A stretch of DNA of 64,000 nt from an uncultured bacterium (GCA_947063875.1 CAMSTY010000012.1:1-64000); one strand, 5' to 3'; positions 20,463 through 30,512 are shown, numbered from the stretch's first letter. Translations and numbers: made by a program. Notes: generated from the sequence alone by a model not told the origin.

Positions 20463-21418
20463 GAAAATGGGAGGAGATGCAGGAAAGAAGCTTTTATGAG
20501 TCCACGGCCAGAGAACGGGCAATAAATCTGGTGGACAAGGGTACCTTTACGGAACTTTTGGCTCCCATTGATAAGATGACCAGCCCTCATCTTCCGATTT
20601 TGGGAGAAGCCGTCTCTTTCGATGACGGTGTTGTGACCGGAGTAGGCAAGATTGGAAAACGTCCGGTGTTTGTGATCTCCCAGGAAGGGCGTTTTATCGG
20701 CGGAGCAGTGGGAGAGGTTCATGGAGCCAAGATGGTGGCGACATTCCGCCTTGCCCAGCAAAGCTATGAGAAGATTAAGGAAAAATATCCCAATGACTAT
20801 GAGAGCCGCATACCGGCTGTGGTGATTTCTTTTGAGACCGGCGGCGTTCGCCTTCATGAGGCAAATGCAGGGCTTTTGGCTCACGCGGAGGTTATGGAGC
20901 AGATTCAGCACTGCCGCGGCAAAATCCCGGTAATCGGCCTGGTAGGAAGCAAGGTTGGATGCTTTGGCGGTATGGGATTTGTAGTGGTGGCGACCGATAT
21001 GGTTATCATGAGCGACAGGGGCCGGATCGGTCTTACAGGTCCAGAGGTTATTGAGGAAGCCATGGGCAAGAAAGAGTTTGACGCTTCGGATAAGAGCCTG
21101 ATCTACCGGATCACCGGCGGAAAGCATAAGTATATTATGCGGGATGCCGCTTATCTGGTAAAGGATACCATCGGTGATTTCCATAAACAGGTGGCTGAGG
21201 CCTTAAAGATGTCTTACGACGAGGTTCAGAGCCATCGCTGCATCGGCAGCCTGAAGCTGGTGGAAGAGCAGCTGGAACTGGTGAAGATCGCCGCGGAGAA
21301 CAATTTCAAGGACGCAACTGATGTCTGGGCCTATTTTGGGAACAAGAAGAGTGATCAGATTCAGGATCAGTTCTATGACGAGTTTATCCGTGAAGCAAAA
21401 AGAAGGCCAAGGAGGTAG
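20459..21418 (+). CDS. mdcD: Malonate decarboxylase beta subunit (carboxyltransferase)
   Basis: FYESTARERAINLVDKGTFTELLAP, GGAVGEVHGAKM, ISFETGGVRLHEANAGL. Confidence 0.93.
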   Translation: MRKWEEMQERSFYESTARERAINLVDKGTFTELLAPIDKMTSPHLPILGEAVSFDDGVVTGVGKIGKRPVFVISQEGRFIGGAVGEVHGAKMVATFRLAQQSYEKIKEKYPNDYESRIPAVVISFETGGVRLHEANAGLLAHAEVMEQIQHCRGKIPVIGLVGSKVGCFGGMGFVVVATDMVIMSDRGRIGLTGPEVIEEAMGKKEFDASDKSLIYRITGGKHKYIMRDAAYLVKDTIGDFHKQVAEALKMSYDEVQSHRCIGSLKLVEEQLELVKIAAENNFKDATDVWAYFGNKKSDQIQDQFYDEFIREAKRRPRR

Positions 21419-21423
21419 GAAAT

Positions 21424-22266
21424 ATGGGGATGACAATGCTGGGAAAAGGCAGAAAAGCCATTTCCATGATTTTAGACGAAGGGTCCTTTGTGGAAGGGAA
21501 GATTGACGAATATACATTGCCGGATATCGGTCCGGGCGCAGTGATCGGTACCGGTTCCTTAAAAGGACGCAAGATAGCGGTAATCGCTAACGACGCCATG
21601 GTGAGAAATCCCCGGTTTCCCGTTGTGTATTCCGGCGTTATCGGCATGGAAGAGGCCTATAAAATGGCGACCACCGTATATAAGATGATCGAGTTGGATA
21701 AGGATAAGCCTCAGGGAGAAAAAAGGCCCCTGGTGCTGATTGTGGACACTCCAGGAAACGGTCCCGGTAAAGTGGAGGAGCTTTTTGGGATGAATAAGGC
21801 CACCGGCGCCTATCAGCTGTCTCTGGCGGAGGCCAGGCAACATGGACATCCTATTGTGGCCATGATTATCGGAAGAGCCATAAGCGGGGCGTTTCTGTGC
21901 CATGGACTGCAGGCCGACCATATCCTGTCTTTGTCGGAAGAGTTCCAGACCATGATCCATGTAATGCCCTTGGCAGGAATTGCCCGTATTACCAAGAGGG
22001 ATATCGAATCTCTGACAGAACTTTCCAAGACCAATCCGGTGTTTGCGTCAGGAGCTGGTTTCTTCTACAAGCTGGGCGGACTGGAGGAACTGGTAAATAG
22101 TGTGGACGATATGAAGGACACCATTGACCGTCATATTACGGAGATCTACAAGTGCAATGCCGAAGGCAATTCAGAAAAATGCCGTCCCTCTCCTTTCCCA
22201 TCGCCATCTGTCCTTAAATATACTCCGCTTCTACCTTGGCAAACTCATCATACATATGATGTATGA
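21424..22266 (+). CDS. mdcE: Malonate decarboxylase gamma subunit; C-terminus altered by an inverted repeat
   Basis: VLIVDTPGNGPGKVEELFGM, IIGRAISGAFLCHGLQAD; last codons lie in the left arm and centre of the 22179-22335 inverted repeat. Confidence 0.9.
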   Translation: MGMTMLGKGRKAISMILDEGSFVEGKIDEYTLPDIGPGAVIGTGSLKGRKIAVIANDAMVRNPRFPVVYSGVIGMEEAYKMATTVYKMIELDKDKPQGEKRPLVLIVDTPGNGPGKVEELFGMNKATGAYQLSLAEARQHGHPIVAMIIGRAISGAFLCHGLQADHILSLSEEFQTMIHVMPLAGIARITKRDIESLTELSKTNPVFASGAGFFYKLGGLEELVNSVDDMKDTIDRHITEIYKCNAEGNSEKCRPSPFPSPSVLKYTPLLPWQTHHTYDV

Positions 22267-22335
22267 TGAGTTTGCCAAGGTAGAAGCGGAGTATATTTAA
22301 GGACAGATGGCGATGGGAAAGGAGAGGGACGGCAT
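22179..22335. repeat. Perfect 77-bp inverted repeat with a 3-nt centre
   Basis: Left arm 22179-22255 is the exact reverse complement of right arm 22259-22335; compared base by base. Confidence 0.98.
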
Positions 22336-23404
22336 GGATAAGGTCAGTGAACTGAAAGCATTTTTGGAAGAGTTTGGGACAGCTCCTACCCTGGAGGAGA
22401 TGAAGCGGCGCGACCTGAAGGAAAAAGGGATTGACGGCCCTACAGGAGCGCATGTGATTGAAGAAATCCATACCCCTTTTAACTTCGCCTACATCACCAC
22501 GACTACAGGTACTATGGCATTCCAGAATCTGGTCGGGGTCACCCATAATGAAATCGCAGGAAGGATTGAGGCTGCCAGGGAGATGTTCTCCCTGGCAGGA
22601 CTGAAAAAGGGTTGCCGGTTGCTGATCAGCTATCCGCCTCTTGTCAGTGTCTTTTCCAAAGCTGCACTGGATGCGCTGGAGGTCCAGACCGAGTTTCTCA
22701 TTCGTTCGGAACGGGATGCCTTTATTCTGGCCATGTGCGAAAAGCAGCCTCAGGCTGTGGCAGGAGAATCTACATTTATGAAAAAGGCCCTGGAGGATGC
22801 AGAAGGCATGGGGCTGCTGGAGTCGTTCCCCAAAGGCTGTGTGTTTCTGGCGGCGGGGACTCCTCTGGATATCGAGTTTCTCGAGACGGCAAAAAAGATT
22901 GACGGGAAGGTCCATGACCTTTATGGATGCCAGGAATTTGGCTTTCTGACTTTAGACGGGGTGCCGCTCAGGAAGGACCTGACACTGATTCCGAGAGAGG
23001 AAGGATATCAGGACCTGTATGTGGGAGGACTTTCCACCGGAGACTGTTTCGCCGTGTCAGAAAAGGGACATGTCTGCAATCCTGACGGCAAGATTCTTAC
23101 CTATTCCAGAAAACGCCACAACACAGAATGCGAGGTTATCTTAAAGAAGACGACTGCCAACGGGCTGCCGACCGCACGCCGGCTTGCCAGGACGATCCTG
23201 CGTCTGAAGGCAAAATTCATTTCTCTGGATAAGGATCTGGAATTTGGGGCGGAGGCTACGCAGCTTCTGATCCGCAACCAGAAGGGCGAAGAATGGTATG
23301 TGGAAGGACCGGTAAAGACACAGCTGTTTGATGAACTGATGCAGGCGCAGATCGATTATCAGTCAAGGGGAAAGTCAGATCCGGTATGGCTGAAAGAGCG
23401 GTAA
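22334..23404 (+). CDS. AMP-forming ligase-like / acyl-protein synthetase-like protein; candidate acetate:ACP ligase (MadH role)
   Basis: HTPFNFAYITTTTGTMAFQNLVGVTHNE, KVHDLYGCQEFGFLTLDGVPLRKDLTLIPRE; lies within the malonate decarboxylase operon. Confidence 0.55.
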   Translation: MDKVSELKAFLEEFGTAPTLEEMKRRDLKEKGIDGPTGAHVIEEIHTPFNFAYITTTTGTMAFQNLVGVTHNEIAGRIEAAREMFSLAGLKKGCRLLISYPPLVSVFSKAALDALEVQTEFLIRSERDAFILAMCEKQPQAVAGESTFMKKALEDAEGMGLLESFPKGCVFLAAGTPLDIEFLETAKKIDGKVHDLYGCQEFGFLTLDGVPLRKDLTLIPREEGYQDLYVGGLSTGDCFAVSEKGHVCNPDGKILTYSRKRHNTECEVILKKTTANGLPTARRLARTILRLKAKFISLDKDLEFGAEATQLLIRNQKGEEWYVEGPVKTQLFDELMQAQIDYQSRGKSDPVWLKER

Positions 23405-23537
23405 GGGATACAGGCGAAAACTTTTTCGCCTACCTGGATTGTTAAAAAAATAACAAAATAGGTGCAGAGGGGATGAAATAAGGAGGGGTAAAAAAGACGC
23501 CTGAAAATATCCCGGAAAGAAAGGGAGAAGGGCAGAT

Positions 23538-24233
23538 ATGGAGAGAAATAACGCGGAAGAATGGAAAAAGGGGTGGAACCGCCATACTTTGATCTGGATT
23601 ACGCCGGAAGGCCGGAAATATGCGGCGGAACATATCTTTTCCTGGCAATGGGAAGAAGACGAGGCTGAGACGATTGCCTGGAAACGGCTTCTGGTGCAGG
23701 ACGCAGAAGTGCCCGGCATTATCTGCCGGCAGCCGGAGAAAAGAGAAGGCTTTTGGCTGGCAGGATTTTCTCACTGGGAGTATCAGAACGGAAGCCGGAT
23801 GCGTATGCTGGCCTATGTGCCGCAGGAAATGGTGTGGAAAAGCTGCTCTCCTTTTGAATTGTGCGCAGGAGAGGAACGAGAGCGGATTTGCTGGAAATAT
23901 CCGGAACTAAGCTGGGTTTTTACAGCCGCGGACCGTTTTGGGGTGGAAGTGGGTTTGTATGGTTCCACTGCATTGGAATGGGTGACAAAGCGTCCCTACC
24001 GGAATAGGAATTCCGATTTTGATCTTTATATCCGGTCAGGGAAGGAAGGACAACTGAAAAGCTTCGGACAGGAACTTTACCGCCAGGAACAAAGGCAGGG
24101 AGTACGGTTTGATGCAGAAGTAGAGATCAATGGCTTTGGCGTGAAGCTGAAAGAACTTATGGAAAATAGAAAAACATTTCTGGGAAAAGGGCTTTATGAT
24201 GTGGAATTGTTTCAGGCAAAGGACCTGATTTAA
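23538..24233 (+). CDS. mdcG: Malonate decarboxylase holo-ACP synthase (phosphoribosyl-dephospho-CoA transferase)
   Basis: Nucleotidyltransferase motif VGLYGSTALEWVTKRPYRNRNSDFDLYI; operon context. Confidence 0.85.
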   Translation: MERNNAEEWKKGWNRHTLIWITPEGRKYAAEHIFSWQWEEDEAETIAWKRLLVQDAEVPGIICRQPEKREGFWLAGFSHWEYQNGSRMRMLAYVPQEMVWKSCSPFELCAGEERERICWKYPELSWVFTAADRFGVEVGLYGSTALEWVTKRPYRNRNSDFDLYIRSGKEGQLKSFGQELYRQEQRQGVRFDAEVEINGFGVKLKELMENRKTFLGKGLYDVELFQAKDLI

Positions 24234-24364
24234 AGGCGGGCGACAGCTGATACCATTGGCTGTTGCTATCTCAGTTTGTTACAGTTTTTTGAAATTCTTT
24301 TTCGCTGTATGACGTCAAACGCAGGCGTGAGAAGGCAATACATCTTAAAGTAGGAGGATTCAGT

Positions 24365-24745
24365 ATGGAAATTTTTGGATTGGGGATTATTGGGGCATGT
24401 ATGTTTATCGGTTCCTTTATCGGCCGTCTGCTGGGAGCGGCTTTAGGACTTGGAAGCGACGTCGGCGGCGTGGGATTTGCCATGGTTCTGATCGTGGTGC
24501 TCTGCGCCTATCTGGAAAAGACAGGTAAGAGCCTGAACAAAAAAACCGAGGGTGGAATTCAGTTCCTAAGCGCATTGTACATTCCGGTAGTGGTGGCTAT
24601 GTCTATGAATCAGAATGTATATTCGGCTGTTACGGAAGGGGTTATTCCTATTGTGGCAGGAGTGGTGGCAACCGTAGGTTCGCTGCTGCTGATCCCGTTG
24701 CTGTCCAAACTGGCAAAAGATACAGATAAAGAACAAAACGCATAA
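24365..24745 (+). CDS. madL: Malonate transporter subunit MadL
   Basis: Small membrane protein GIIGACMFIGSFIGRLLGAALGLGSDVGGVGFAMVLIV; followed by MadM. Confidence 0.88.
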   Translation: MEIFGLGIIGACMFIGSFIGRLLGAALGLGSDVGGVGFAMVLIVVLCAYLEKTGKSLNKKTEGGIQFLSALYIPVVVAMSMNQNVYSAVTEGVIPIVAGVVATVGSLLLIPLLSKLAKDTDKEQNA

Positions 24746-24761
24746 CAGGGGGAGAGGGACA

Positions 24762-25517
24762 ATGAAAATATTCACATCAATGGCCACGTCCTATGGCCTG
24801 GTAGGAGCATTTATTCTGGTAGCAGTTATTATGTGGGTCAGCTATACGTTTGCCGGACTTCTGAAACAAAAGCGGATGGGTTCAGCGATTGCCATTATGG
24901 TTGCTCTGGTTGTCGCCTTTATCGGCGGCAAGATTACGGGCGGTGAAAAGGGAATCTCCGATATTGCTGTTTTTGGCGGCGTAGGGCTTTTGGGAGGCGG
25001 AATGATGCGTGACTATACCATCGTTTCCACAGCCTACGGAGTAAAGGTTGAGAATCTGAAAAAAGCAGGGCTTGCCGGTACGGTTGCCTTGCTGGTAGGC
25101 ATTGTTTTTTCTTTTGTAGTCGGCGTGGTTATAGCATGGCTTATGGGATATCGTGACCCGGCAGAGCTGGCAACTATCGGGGGAGGGGTAGAGACCTTTG
25201 TGGTAGGACCGGTGACTGGCGCTGCCTTGGGAGTGAGTTCTGATGTAATCGCTCTTTCGATTGCCGCCGGTGTGGTAAAATCCGTGGTAGCGATGATTCT
25301 GACTCCGCTTGTGGCAGAGAAGCTGAAAGTAAATAATCCTACAGGCGCTATGATTTTCGGAGGCCTGATCGGCTCTACCAGCGGTGTAGCCGGCGGCCTG
25401 GCAGCTACGGATGCCAGCCTGGTGCCTTATGGCGCTATGGTCGCTACCTTCTACACAGGGCTTGGCTGCCTGCTGACACCAACGATTCTGTCATTGGTGA
25501 CTAATATGATCTTCTAA
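24762..25517 (+). CDS. madM: Malonate transporter subunit MadM
   Basis: ATSYGLVGAFILVAVIMWVSYTFAGLLKQKRMGSAIAIMVALV; MadM-like TM protein. Confidence 0.9.
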   Translation: MKIFTSMATSYGLVGAFILVAVIMWVSYTFAGLLKQKRMGSAIAIMVALVVAFIGGKITGGEKGISDIAVFGGVGLLGGGMMRDYTIVSTAYGVKVENLKKAGLAGTVALLVGIVFSFVVGVVIAWLMGYRDPAELATIGGGVETFVVGPVTGAALGVSSDVIALSIAAGVVKSVVAMILTPLVAEKLKVNNPTGAMIFGGLIGSTSGVAGGLAATDASLVPYGAMVATFYTGLGCLLTPTILSLVTNMIF

Positions 25518-25588
25518 TTATGCCCGGATTTTGTCAGGGAAATGAATTTCCCGGCAATTTCTACATACATATTTTCTTTCTGTATATG

Positions 25589-25648
25589 TGAAATGAGACT
25601 GCCGTATCCATGGTTGGAAAGCCAGGGATGCGGCAGTCTCATTTTACA
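25589..25648 (+). terminator. Terminator downstream of madM
   Basis: AAATGAGACTGCCGTATCC...GGATGCGGCAGTCTCATTTT stem-loop. Confidence 0.8.
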
Positions 25649-25747
25649 GGGGCTTTTAGGGAAGAAACAGGATAGGGCATCATAAAGTTTTGCTGGACAG
25701 ATACCGGCAGCGGTGATAAAATAAAAGAACTGAAACGCAATAAGAGG

Positions 25748-25835
25748 GAGCTCGTGCGGCGGGCTGAGAGGAAGTAATCGAACTTCGACCTTTATTACCT
25801 GATTTGGATAATGCCAACGTAGGGACTTGTGCGAA
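25748..25835 (+). promoter_or_regulatory. TPP riboswitch (THI element) aptamer
   Basis: Conserved CTGAGAGGAAG...ACCTGATTTGGATAATGCCAACGTAGGGA upstream of thiC. Confidence 0.95.
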
Positions 25836-25986
25836 ATGTGATGACCATAAGGCAGAGGGAATGTCAAAAGGGCAGGATGCTTTTTTGAGGGCCAGAAGAG
25901 CCGGCGGGATGTGCCGGCGGCGAGGCTTTGAGAGATCTGCCCGGATGAAACGATCCGATGGAATATTGTCGGAATGAAAAAGTGGG

Positions 25987-26031
25987 CGTCCTGTGTAAGC
26001 GTAAGAACCTTACACAGGACGTTTTTTATTT
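25987..26031 (+). terminator. Expression-platform terminator upstream of thiC
   Basis: CGTCCTGTGTAAG cgtaagaac CTTACACAGGACG followed by TTTTTT. Confidence 0.85.
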
Positions 26032-26105
26032 CATAGGAAAGTGTGCGCCCTCATTTTGCCGGGGCAGGAAACCAGACAGGAGAGAATGCGTTTGGAGAAA
26101 GGAGA

Positions 26106-27419
26106 ATGATGAGAGAGTACATGACGCAAATGGACGCCGCCAGAAGAGGAATCCTGACCCGGGAGATGGAAATGGCGGCCAAAAAGGAACAGATGAGCCC
26201 CTGTGAACTGCGGACCTTGATTGCAGAGGGAAGGGCAATCATTCCCTGCAATCGTCTGCATACCTGTCTGGAACCCAATGCCATCGGCTCTATGCTGAGA
26301 ACAAAAATCAATGTGAATCTGGGAACCTCCCGGGATGGGAAGGATGTGGAACTGGAGTTGCGGAAGGTGCAGGATGCGGTGAAACTGGGGGCGGAGTCGA
26401 TTATGGATCTCAGTTCCTTTGGCGATACCCGGGCCTTTCGCCGGAAGCTGACGTCGGAATGTCCGGCTATGATTGGCACCGTGCCGATCTATGACGCAGT
26501 GGTGTATTATCACAAGCCTTTGCGGGAGATCACCTCTGAGGAGTGGCTTCGCATCGTGGAAATGCACGCGAAGGATGGAGTGGATTTTATGACCATTCAT
26601 GTGGGAATTAACCGAAACACGGCAAGGCGTTTTAAGGAGGCAAAGAGACTGACGAATATCGTTTCCCGGGGCGGTTCCATTATCTTTGCCTGGATGGAGA
26701 TGACCGGGGAGGAGAACCCTTTTTATGAGCATTACGACCGGATTCTGGAGATTTGCCGGGAATATGATGTGACCCTGAGCCTGGGAGACGCCTGCCGGCC
26801 GGGATGCCTGGAGGATGCCACGGACATTTCTCAGATGGAGGAACTGGTTACTCTGGGAGAACTGACCAGAAAGGCCTGGGAGAAGGAGGTACAGGTGATG
26901 ATTGAGGGGCCGGGACATATGCCTCTGGACCAGATTGCTGCCAATATGAAGATTCAGCAGACGGTGTGCAAAGGCGCGCCCTTCTATGTGCTGGGGCCGT
27001 TGGTGACGGATGTGGCCCCGGGTTACGACCACATTACGGCGGCGATCGGCGGGGCGGTTGCCGCCGCTGCGGGTGCGTCATTCCTTTGCTATGTGACGCC
27101 GGCGGAGCATTTGCGGCTGCCGGATGAGGAGGATGTGAAGGAGGGGATTATGGCAGCACGGATTGCGGCCCATGCGGCGGATATTGCCAAAGGAGTTAGG
27201 GGGGCAGCAGAATGGGACAGAGCCATGAGCGTTGCTCGCAAAAAGCTGGACTGGGAAGAAATGTTCCGGCTAGCGATGGACCCGGACAAGGCCCGGAGAT
27301 ATCGCTTGTCGGCAATGCCAAAGAAGGAGGATACCTGCTCCATGTGCGGGAATTTCTGTGCGGTGAAAAATATGAACCGGATTCTGGATGGCGAGATCGT
27401 TAATATTTATGAAGAATAA
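26106..27419 (+). CDS. thiC: Phosphomethylpyrimidine synthase ThiC
   Basis: [39 protein letters not shown]-terminal Fe-S motif CSMCGNFCA. Confidence 0.97.
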   Translation: MMREYMTQMDAARRGILTREMEMAAKKEQMSPCELRTLIAEGRAIIPCNRLHTCLEPNAIGSMLRTKINVNLGTSRDGKDVELELRKVQDAVKLGAESIMDLSSFGDTRAFRRKLTSECPAMIGTVPIYDAVVYYHKPLREITSEEWLRIVEMHAKDGVDFMTIHVGINRNTARRFKEAKRLTNIVSRGGSIIFAWMEMTGEENPFYEHYDRILEICREYDVTLSLGDACRPGCLEDATDISQMEELVTLGELTRKAWEKEVQVMIEGPGHMPLDQIAANMKIQQTVCKGAPFYVLGPLVTDVAPGYDHITAAIGGAVAAAAGASFLCYVTPAEHLRLPDEEDVKEGIMAARIAAHAADIAKGVRGAAEWDRAMSVARKKLDWEEMFRLAMDPDKARRYRLSAMPKKEDTCSMCGNFCAVKNMNRILDGEIVNIYEE

Positions 27420-27463
27420 CAGAGAGGGCCGGACGGGTTCCTCTGCCAAAAGAAGGAGAAAGC

Positions 27464-27982
27464 GTGATGAAAATTAATACAAAAAAGGTGGCCGCCAGTG
27501 GTATGCTGGTGGCGGTGGCAGTTTCTTTGTCTTCCTTTTCCGTGCCGATCGGGGCATCCAAATGCTTTCCGGTACAGCATCTGTGCAATGTGATTGCGGG
27601 GGTGTTTTTGGGGCCGGTATACGGAGTGGCCATGGCGTTCTGCACCTCATGGATTCGGAACCTGATGGGCACCGGCAGTTTGCTGGCTTTTCCGGGCAGC
27701 ATGGTAGGAGCGTACCTGTGCGGACTGCTGTATCAGCATACCCGGAAGCTGACAATGGCCTATATCGGCGAAGTGCTGGGTACCGGAATCCTGGGGGGAA
27801 TCCTCTGTTACCCGGTGGCGACGATGCTGATGGGAAAGGAGGCGGCTTTGTTTGCTTATGTGCTGCCGTTTCTGATGAGCACGGCCTGCGGCACAATGAT
27901 AGCGGCAGCGCTGGTAGGCGCATTATATCGGTCGGGAGGATTTCAGTATCTGAATCAGATGCTGGAAAAGAAGGAAAACTGA
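27464..27982 (+). CDS. thiW: ThiW-like ECF transporter S component
   Basis: VPIGASKCFPVQHLCNVIAGVFLGPVYGVAMAFCTSWIRNLMGTGSLLAFPGSMVGA; follows thiC. Confidence 0.9.
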   Translation: MMKINTKKVAASGMLVAVAVSLSSFSVPIGASKCFPVQHLCNVIAGVFLGPVYGVAMAFCTSWIRNLMGTGSLLAFPGSMVGAYLCGLLYQHTRKLTMAYIGEVLGTGILGGILCYPVATMLMGKEAALFAYVLPFLMSTACGTMIAAALVGALYRSGGFQYLNQMLEKKEN

Positions 27983-28046
27983 TGGAAACAAAGAGAGACG
28001 GCACAATCAAGCCGTCTCCCTTTGTAAAAGCGTGTTATGGGAAATG

Positions 28047-29096
28047 TTATCTCTTTACGTCCACCGCAATGGCTATCTCATTGCTCTGCATATTCTGAGC
28101 ATAGGCATTGCGTGCCCGGGAACGCCGTACCTTCTGCGCCTCAGGAGTGAGTTCTGCTTCCACCCGGGTTTTCCGGGAGGCATGGCGGATTTCCTTTGCC
28201 TTGGCAATCTGGGCGTCGGCAGGATTATCCTTTGCGGCCTGGCGAATATTGCGGCCGTAGGTATTCCCGCTGATGGTGGTGGCTTCGGCAGCCCTGGCAG
28301 CTTTGGAGGCAGCCTCGGCAGCGCCGGCCTCTGTGGCCTTGGCATGGCTGCTTTCTTCTTCTGCTTTTTGGCTGGAACCGGCGCCAGCAGCGTCCGTCTC
28401 CTCTGTCTTGCCCTCTTCCGTTTTTTCTGCTTTTTCGTCCGTTACCTTGTTCTTGTCATCCTTGGTCTCGCCTCTCATCTCGGCTTCCTTGGCCTCCTTA
28501 AGATCCTTCTCAGCCTTTCTCTTCTCGGCCTCGGTGGGAAGCTTGCGATATTCACCGCTTTCGGCAAATTTGGTGGTGGCGTCGGTAACGGAGGAAACCT
28601 TCTGATGTTCCTGGAGAGTCAGCTTCAGCTTCTCGCCATCCGGAATATTGGGATTGTTATTGACATCCCGGACCCGATCTAAGGAGGAGGCCATCTGAGA
28701 GGCCTTGAGCCTCTGCACTTCTTCCTTGGTCTTGCATCTGCGCAGCCGCTGCTCATAGGCTTTGCGCTCGGCTTCCATGGCTTTTACATGCTGGTAAGTC
28801 TCCGGATCGTTCTTTTTCAGATACTGGAGTTCGGAGGAAGAAAGCCTCTTGCCTGCATTCAGCTTGGCCCGGATTCCGCTCATGATGGATTGATGGGAAC
28901 TGCCACTGGTGGCTTCCCCGATTCCACTCACTCCGATGCCGCCGCTGATTCCTCCTGCCTCCTGCTGAAGCTGCTGGGCAAAGGAGGCAGTATTGTCATG
29001 AGAATAGTCGCCGTTGCTCCGCCGCTGTTCCCATTTCATTTGCATCTTCATACTTTTGGCGTACGTGTTTAATGAAGTTACCATGGTAAAGCTCAT
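28047..29096 (-). CDS. Uncharacterised charged, Ala/Lys/Glu-rich protein
   Basis: 349-aa ORF with composition resembling helical/coiled-coil protein; no recognised family. Confidence 0.65.
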   Translation of the reverse strand: MSFTMVTSLNTYAKSMKMQMKWEQRRSNGDYSHDNTASFAQQLQQEAGGISGGIGVSGIGEATSGSSHQSIMSGIRAKLNAGKRLSSSELQYLKKNDPETYQHVKAMEAERKAYEQRLRRCKTKEEVQRLKASQMASSLDRVRDVNNNPNIPDGEKLKLTLQEHQKVSSVTDATTKFAESGEYRKLPTEAEKRKAEKDLKEAKEAEMRGETKDDKNKVTDEKAEKTEEGKTEETDAAGAGSSQKAEEESSHAKATEAGAAEAASKAARAAEATTISGNTYGRNIRQAAKDNPADAQIAKAKEIRHASRKTRVEAELTPEAQKVRRSRARNAYAQNMQSNEIAIAVDVKR

Positions 29097-29158
29097 GAAA
29101 ATCCCCCCTTGTCTGTAAAATAGTTTTCTTTCTTGTCGAAAGTCTGCCGGTCCTTTCT

Positions 29159-29194
29159 AGAGTGTGTTTGAAAATTGCTTTCCGTCAGCTGTGC
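29159..29194. repeat. Partial copy of a dispersed terminal repeat (AGAGTGTGTTTGAAAATTGCTTTCCGTCAGCTGTGC)
   Basis: Exact reverse complement of the right end of the 50240-50422 palindrome. Confidence 0.9.
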
Positions 29195-29324
29195 TTATTC
29201 GGTATATCGGCGTTTTTGAGGGAAACTTAATGGCACTTGATTTTTTGCGGCTTTTTTCCTATACTGAATATATACGGAAAGCTTTCTGCGGCAAAGGAAA
29301 GATTGGGGAAGGGGCAAGGGTGGG

Positions 29325-30512
29325 ATGGTACATTTACTGCTGGCTGTTATCTATTTGTCATTTATTAGTCTCGGATTACCGGACTCGCTGCTGGGCGCGG
29401 CCTGGCCTTCCATGTATGGGGAGTTCAACGTGCCGGTTTCCTATGCCGGGGCGATTTCCATGATTATTGCATTTTGCACCGTGGTTTCCAGTCTGCAGAG
29501 CGACCGGCTGACCCGTATGCTGGGAACCGGCAAGGTTACGGCAATCAGTGTGGCGATGACGGCAGCCGCTTTGTACGCGTTTTCTGCCAGCCATTCCTTC
29601 TGGATGCTGTGTCTGTGGGCGGTGCCTTACGGACTGGGGGCGGGAAGCGTGGATGCTTCTTTGAACAACTATGTGGCATTGCATTATAAAAGCTGCCATA
29701 TGAGCTGGCTTCACTGTATGTGGGGAGTAGGAACCTCCCTGGGGCCGTACATTATGGGATACGCACTGACCTCCCAAAAGGGTTGGAATACCGGATATCG
29801 CTATGTTTCCCTGCTTCAGATTGTGCTGGCCATTCTCCTGGTGGCGACATTGCCGTTTTGGAAGCAGAACGGGGGAGGCTCCAAGGCATCGTCCTGCGGG
29901 ATTCCGGGAACTTCGGCAAGAGGACTCACCTTGGGCGAGGTGGCGGGGATTCCCGGAGCCAAGTCAGCCATGGGGACCTTTTTCTGCTATTGTGCCCTAG
30001 AGCAGACGGCAGGACTCTGGGGAAGCAGCTATCTGGCGCTTTACTGCGGGGTGCAGCCGGAGGTGGCGGCCCGGTATGCCGGATTGTTTTTTATTGGGAT
30101 TACGGTAGGGCGGGCCATCAGCGGATTTCTGACCATTCTTTTGAATGATGCCCGGATGGTCCGTCTGGGACTGCTTGTGGCAGTAGCCGGAGTGGCCATG
30201 TTTGCCTGGCCGAAGGGAGCCCTGGCGCCTGGCGGCCTGGTCTTTCTGGGCCTGGGATGTTCTCCTATCTACCCCTGCCTGATGCATGCGGCGCCGGATT
30301 ATTTCGGGGCGGACAAGTCCCAGGCAATCATCGGGGTGCAGATGGCCAGCGCCTATATCGGAATCTGTCTGATGCCGCCGCTTTTCGGGATACTGGCGCA
30401 TCATATCACGATGGCATTGTTTCCAGTGTATCTGCTGACGCTGCTGATTCTTATGGCGGCTGTGCATGAGTGTCTGCTGAAAAATGTCAGAGCGGCCCGA
30501 AACGATAAATAA
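29325..30512 (+). CDS. MFS transporter
   Basis: About 12 TM segments; FISLGLPDSLLGAAWPSMYGEFNVPVSYAGAIS, GLGAGSVDASLNNYVA. Confidence 0.88.
   Translation: MVHLLLAVIYLSFISLGLPDSLLGAAWPSMYGEFNVPVSYAGAISMIIAFCTVVSSLQSDRLTRMLGTGKVTAISVAMTAAALYAFSASHSFWMLCLWAVPYGLGAGSVDASLNNYVALHYKSCHMSWLHCMWGVGTSLGPYIMGYALTSQKGWNTGYRYVSLLQIVLAILLVATLPFWKQNGGGSKASSCGIPGTSARGLTLGEVAGIPGAKSAMGTFFCYCALEQTAGLWGSSYLALYCGVQPEVAARYAGLFFIGITVGRAISGFLTILLNDARMVRLGLLVAVAGVAMFAWPKGALAPGGLVFLGLGCSPIYPCLMHAAPDYFGADKSQAIIGVQMASAYIGICLMPPLFGILAHHITMALFPVYLLTLLILMAAVHECLLKNVRAARNDK

Noticed and set aside
28032-28682. 216-aa plus-strand ORF opposite the Ala/Lys/Glu-rich protein
   Set aside because: Low-complexity Leu/Gly/Phe-rich reading of the antisense strand; the minus-strand ORF is longer and has a sensible composition.
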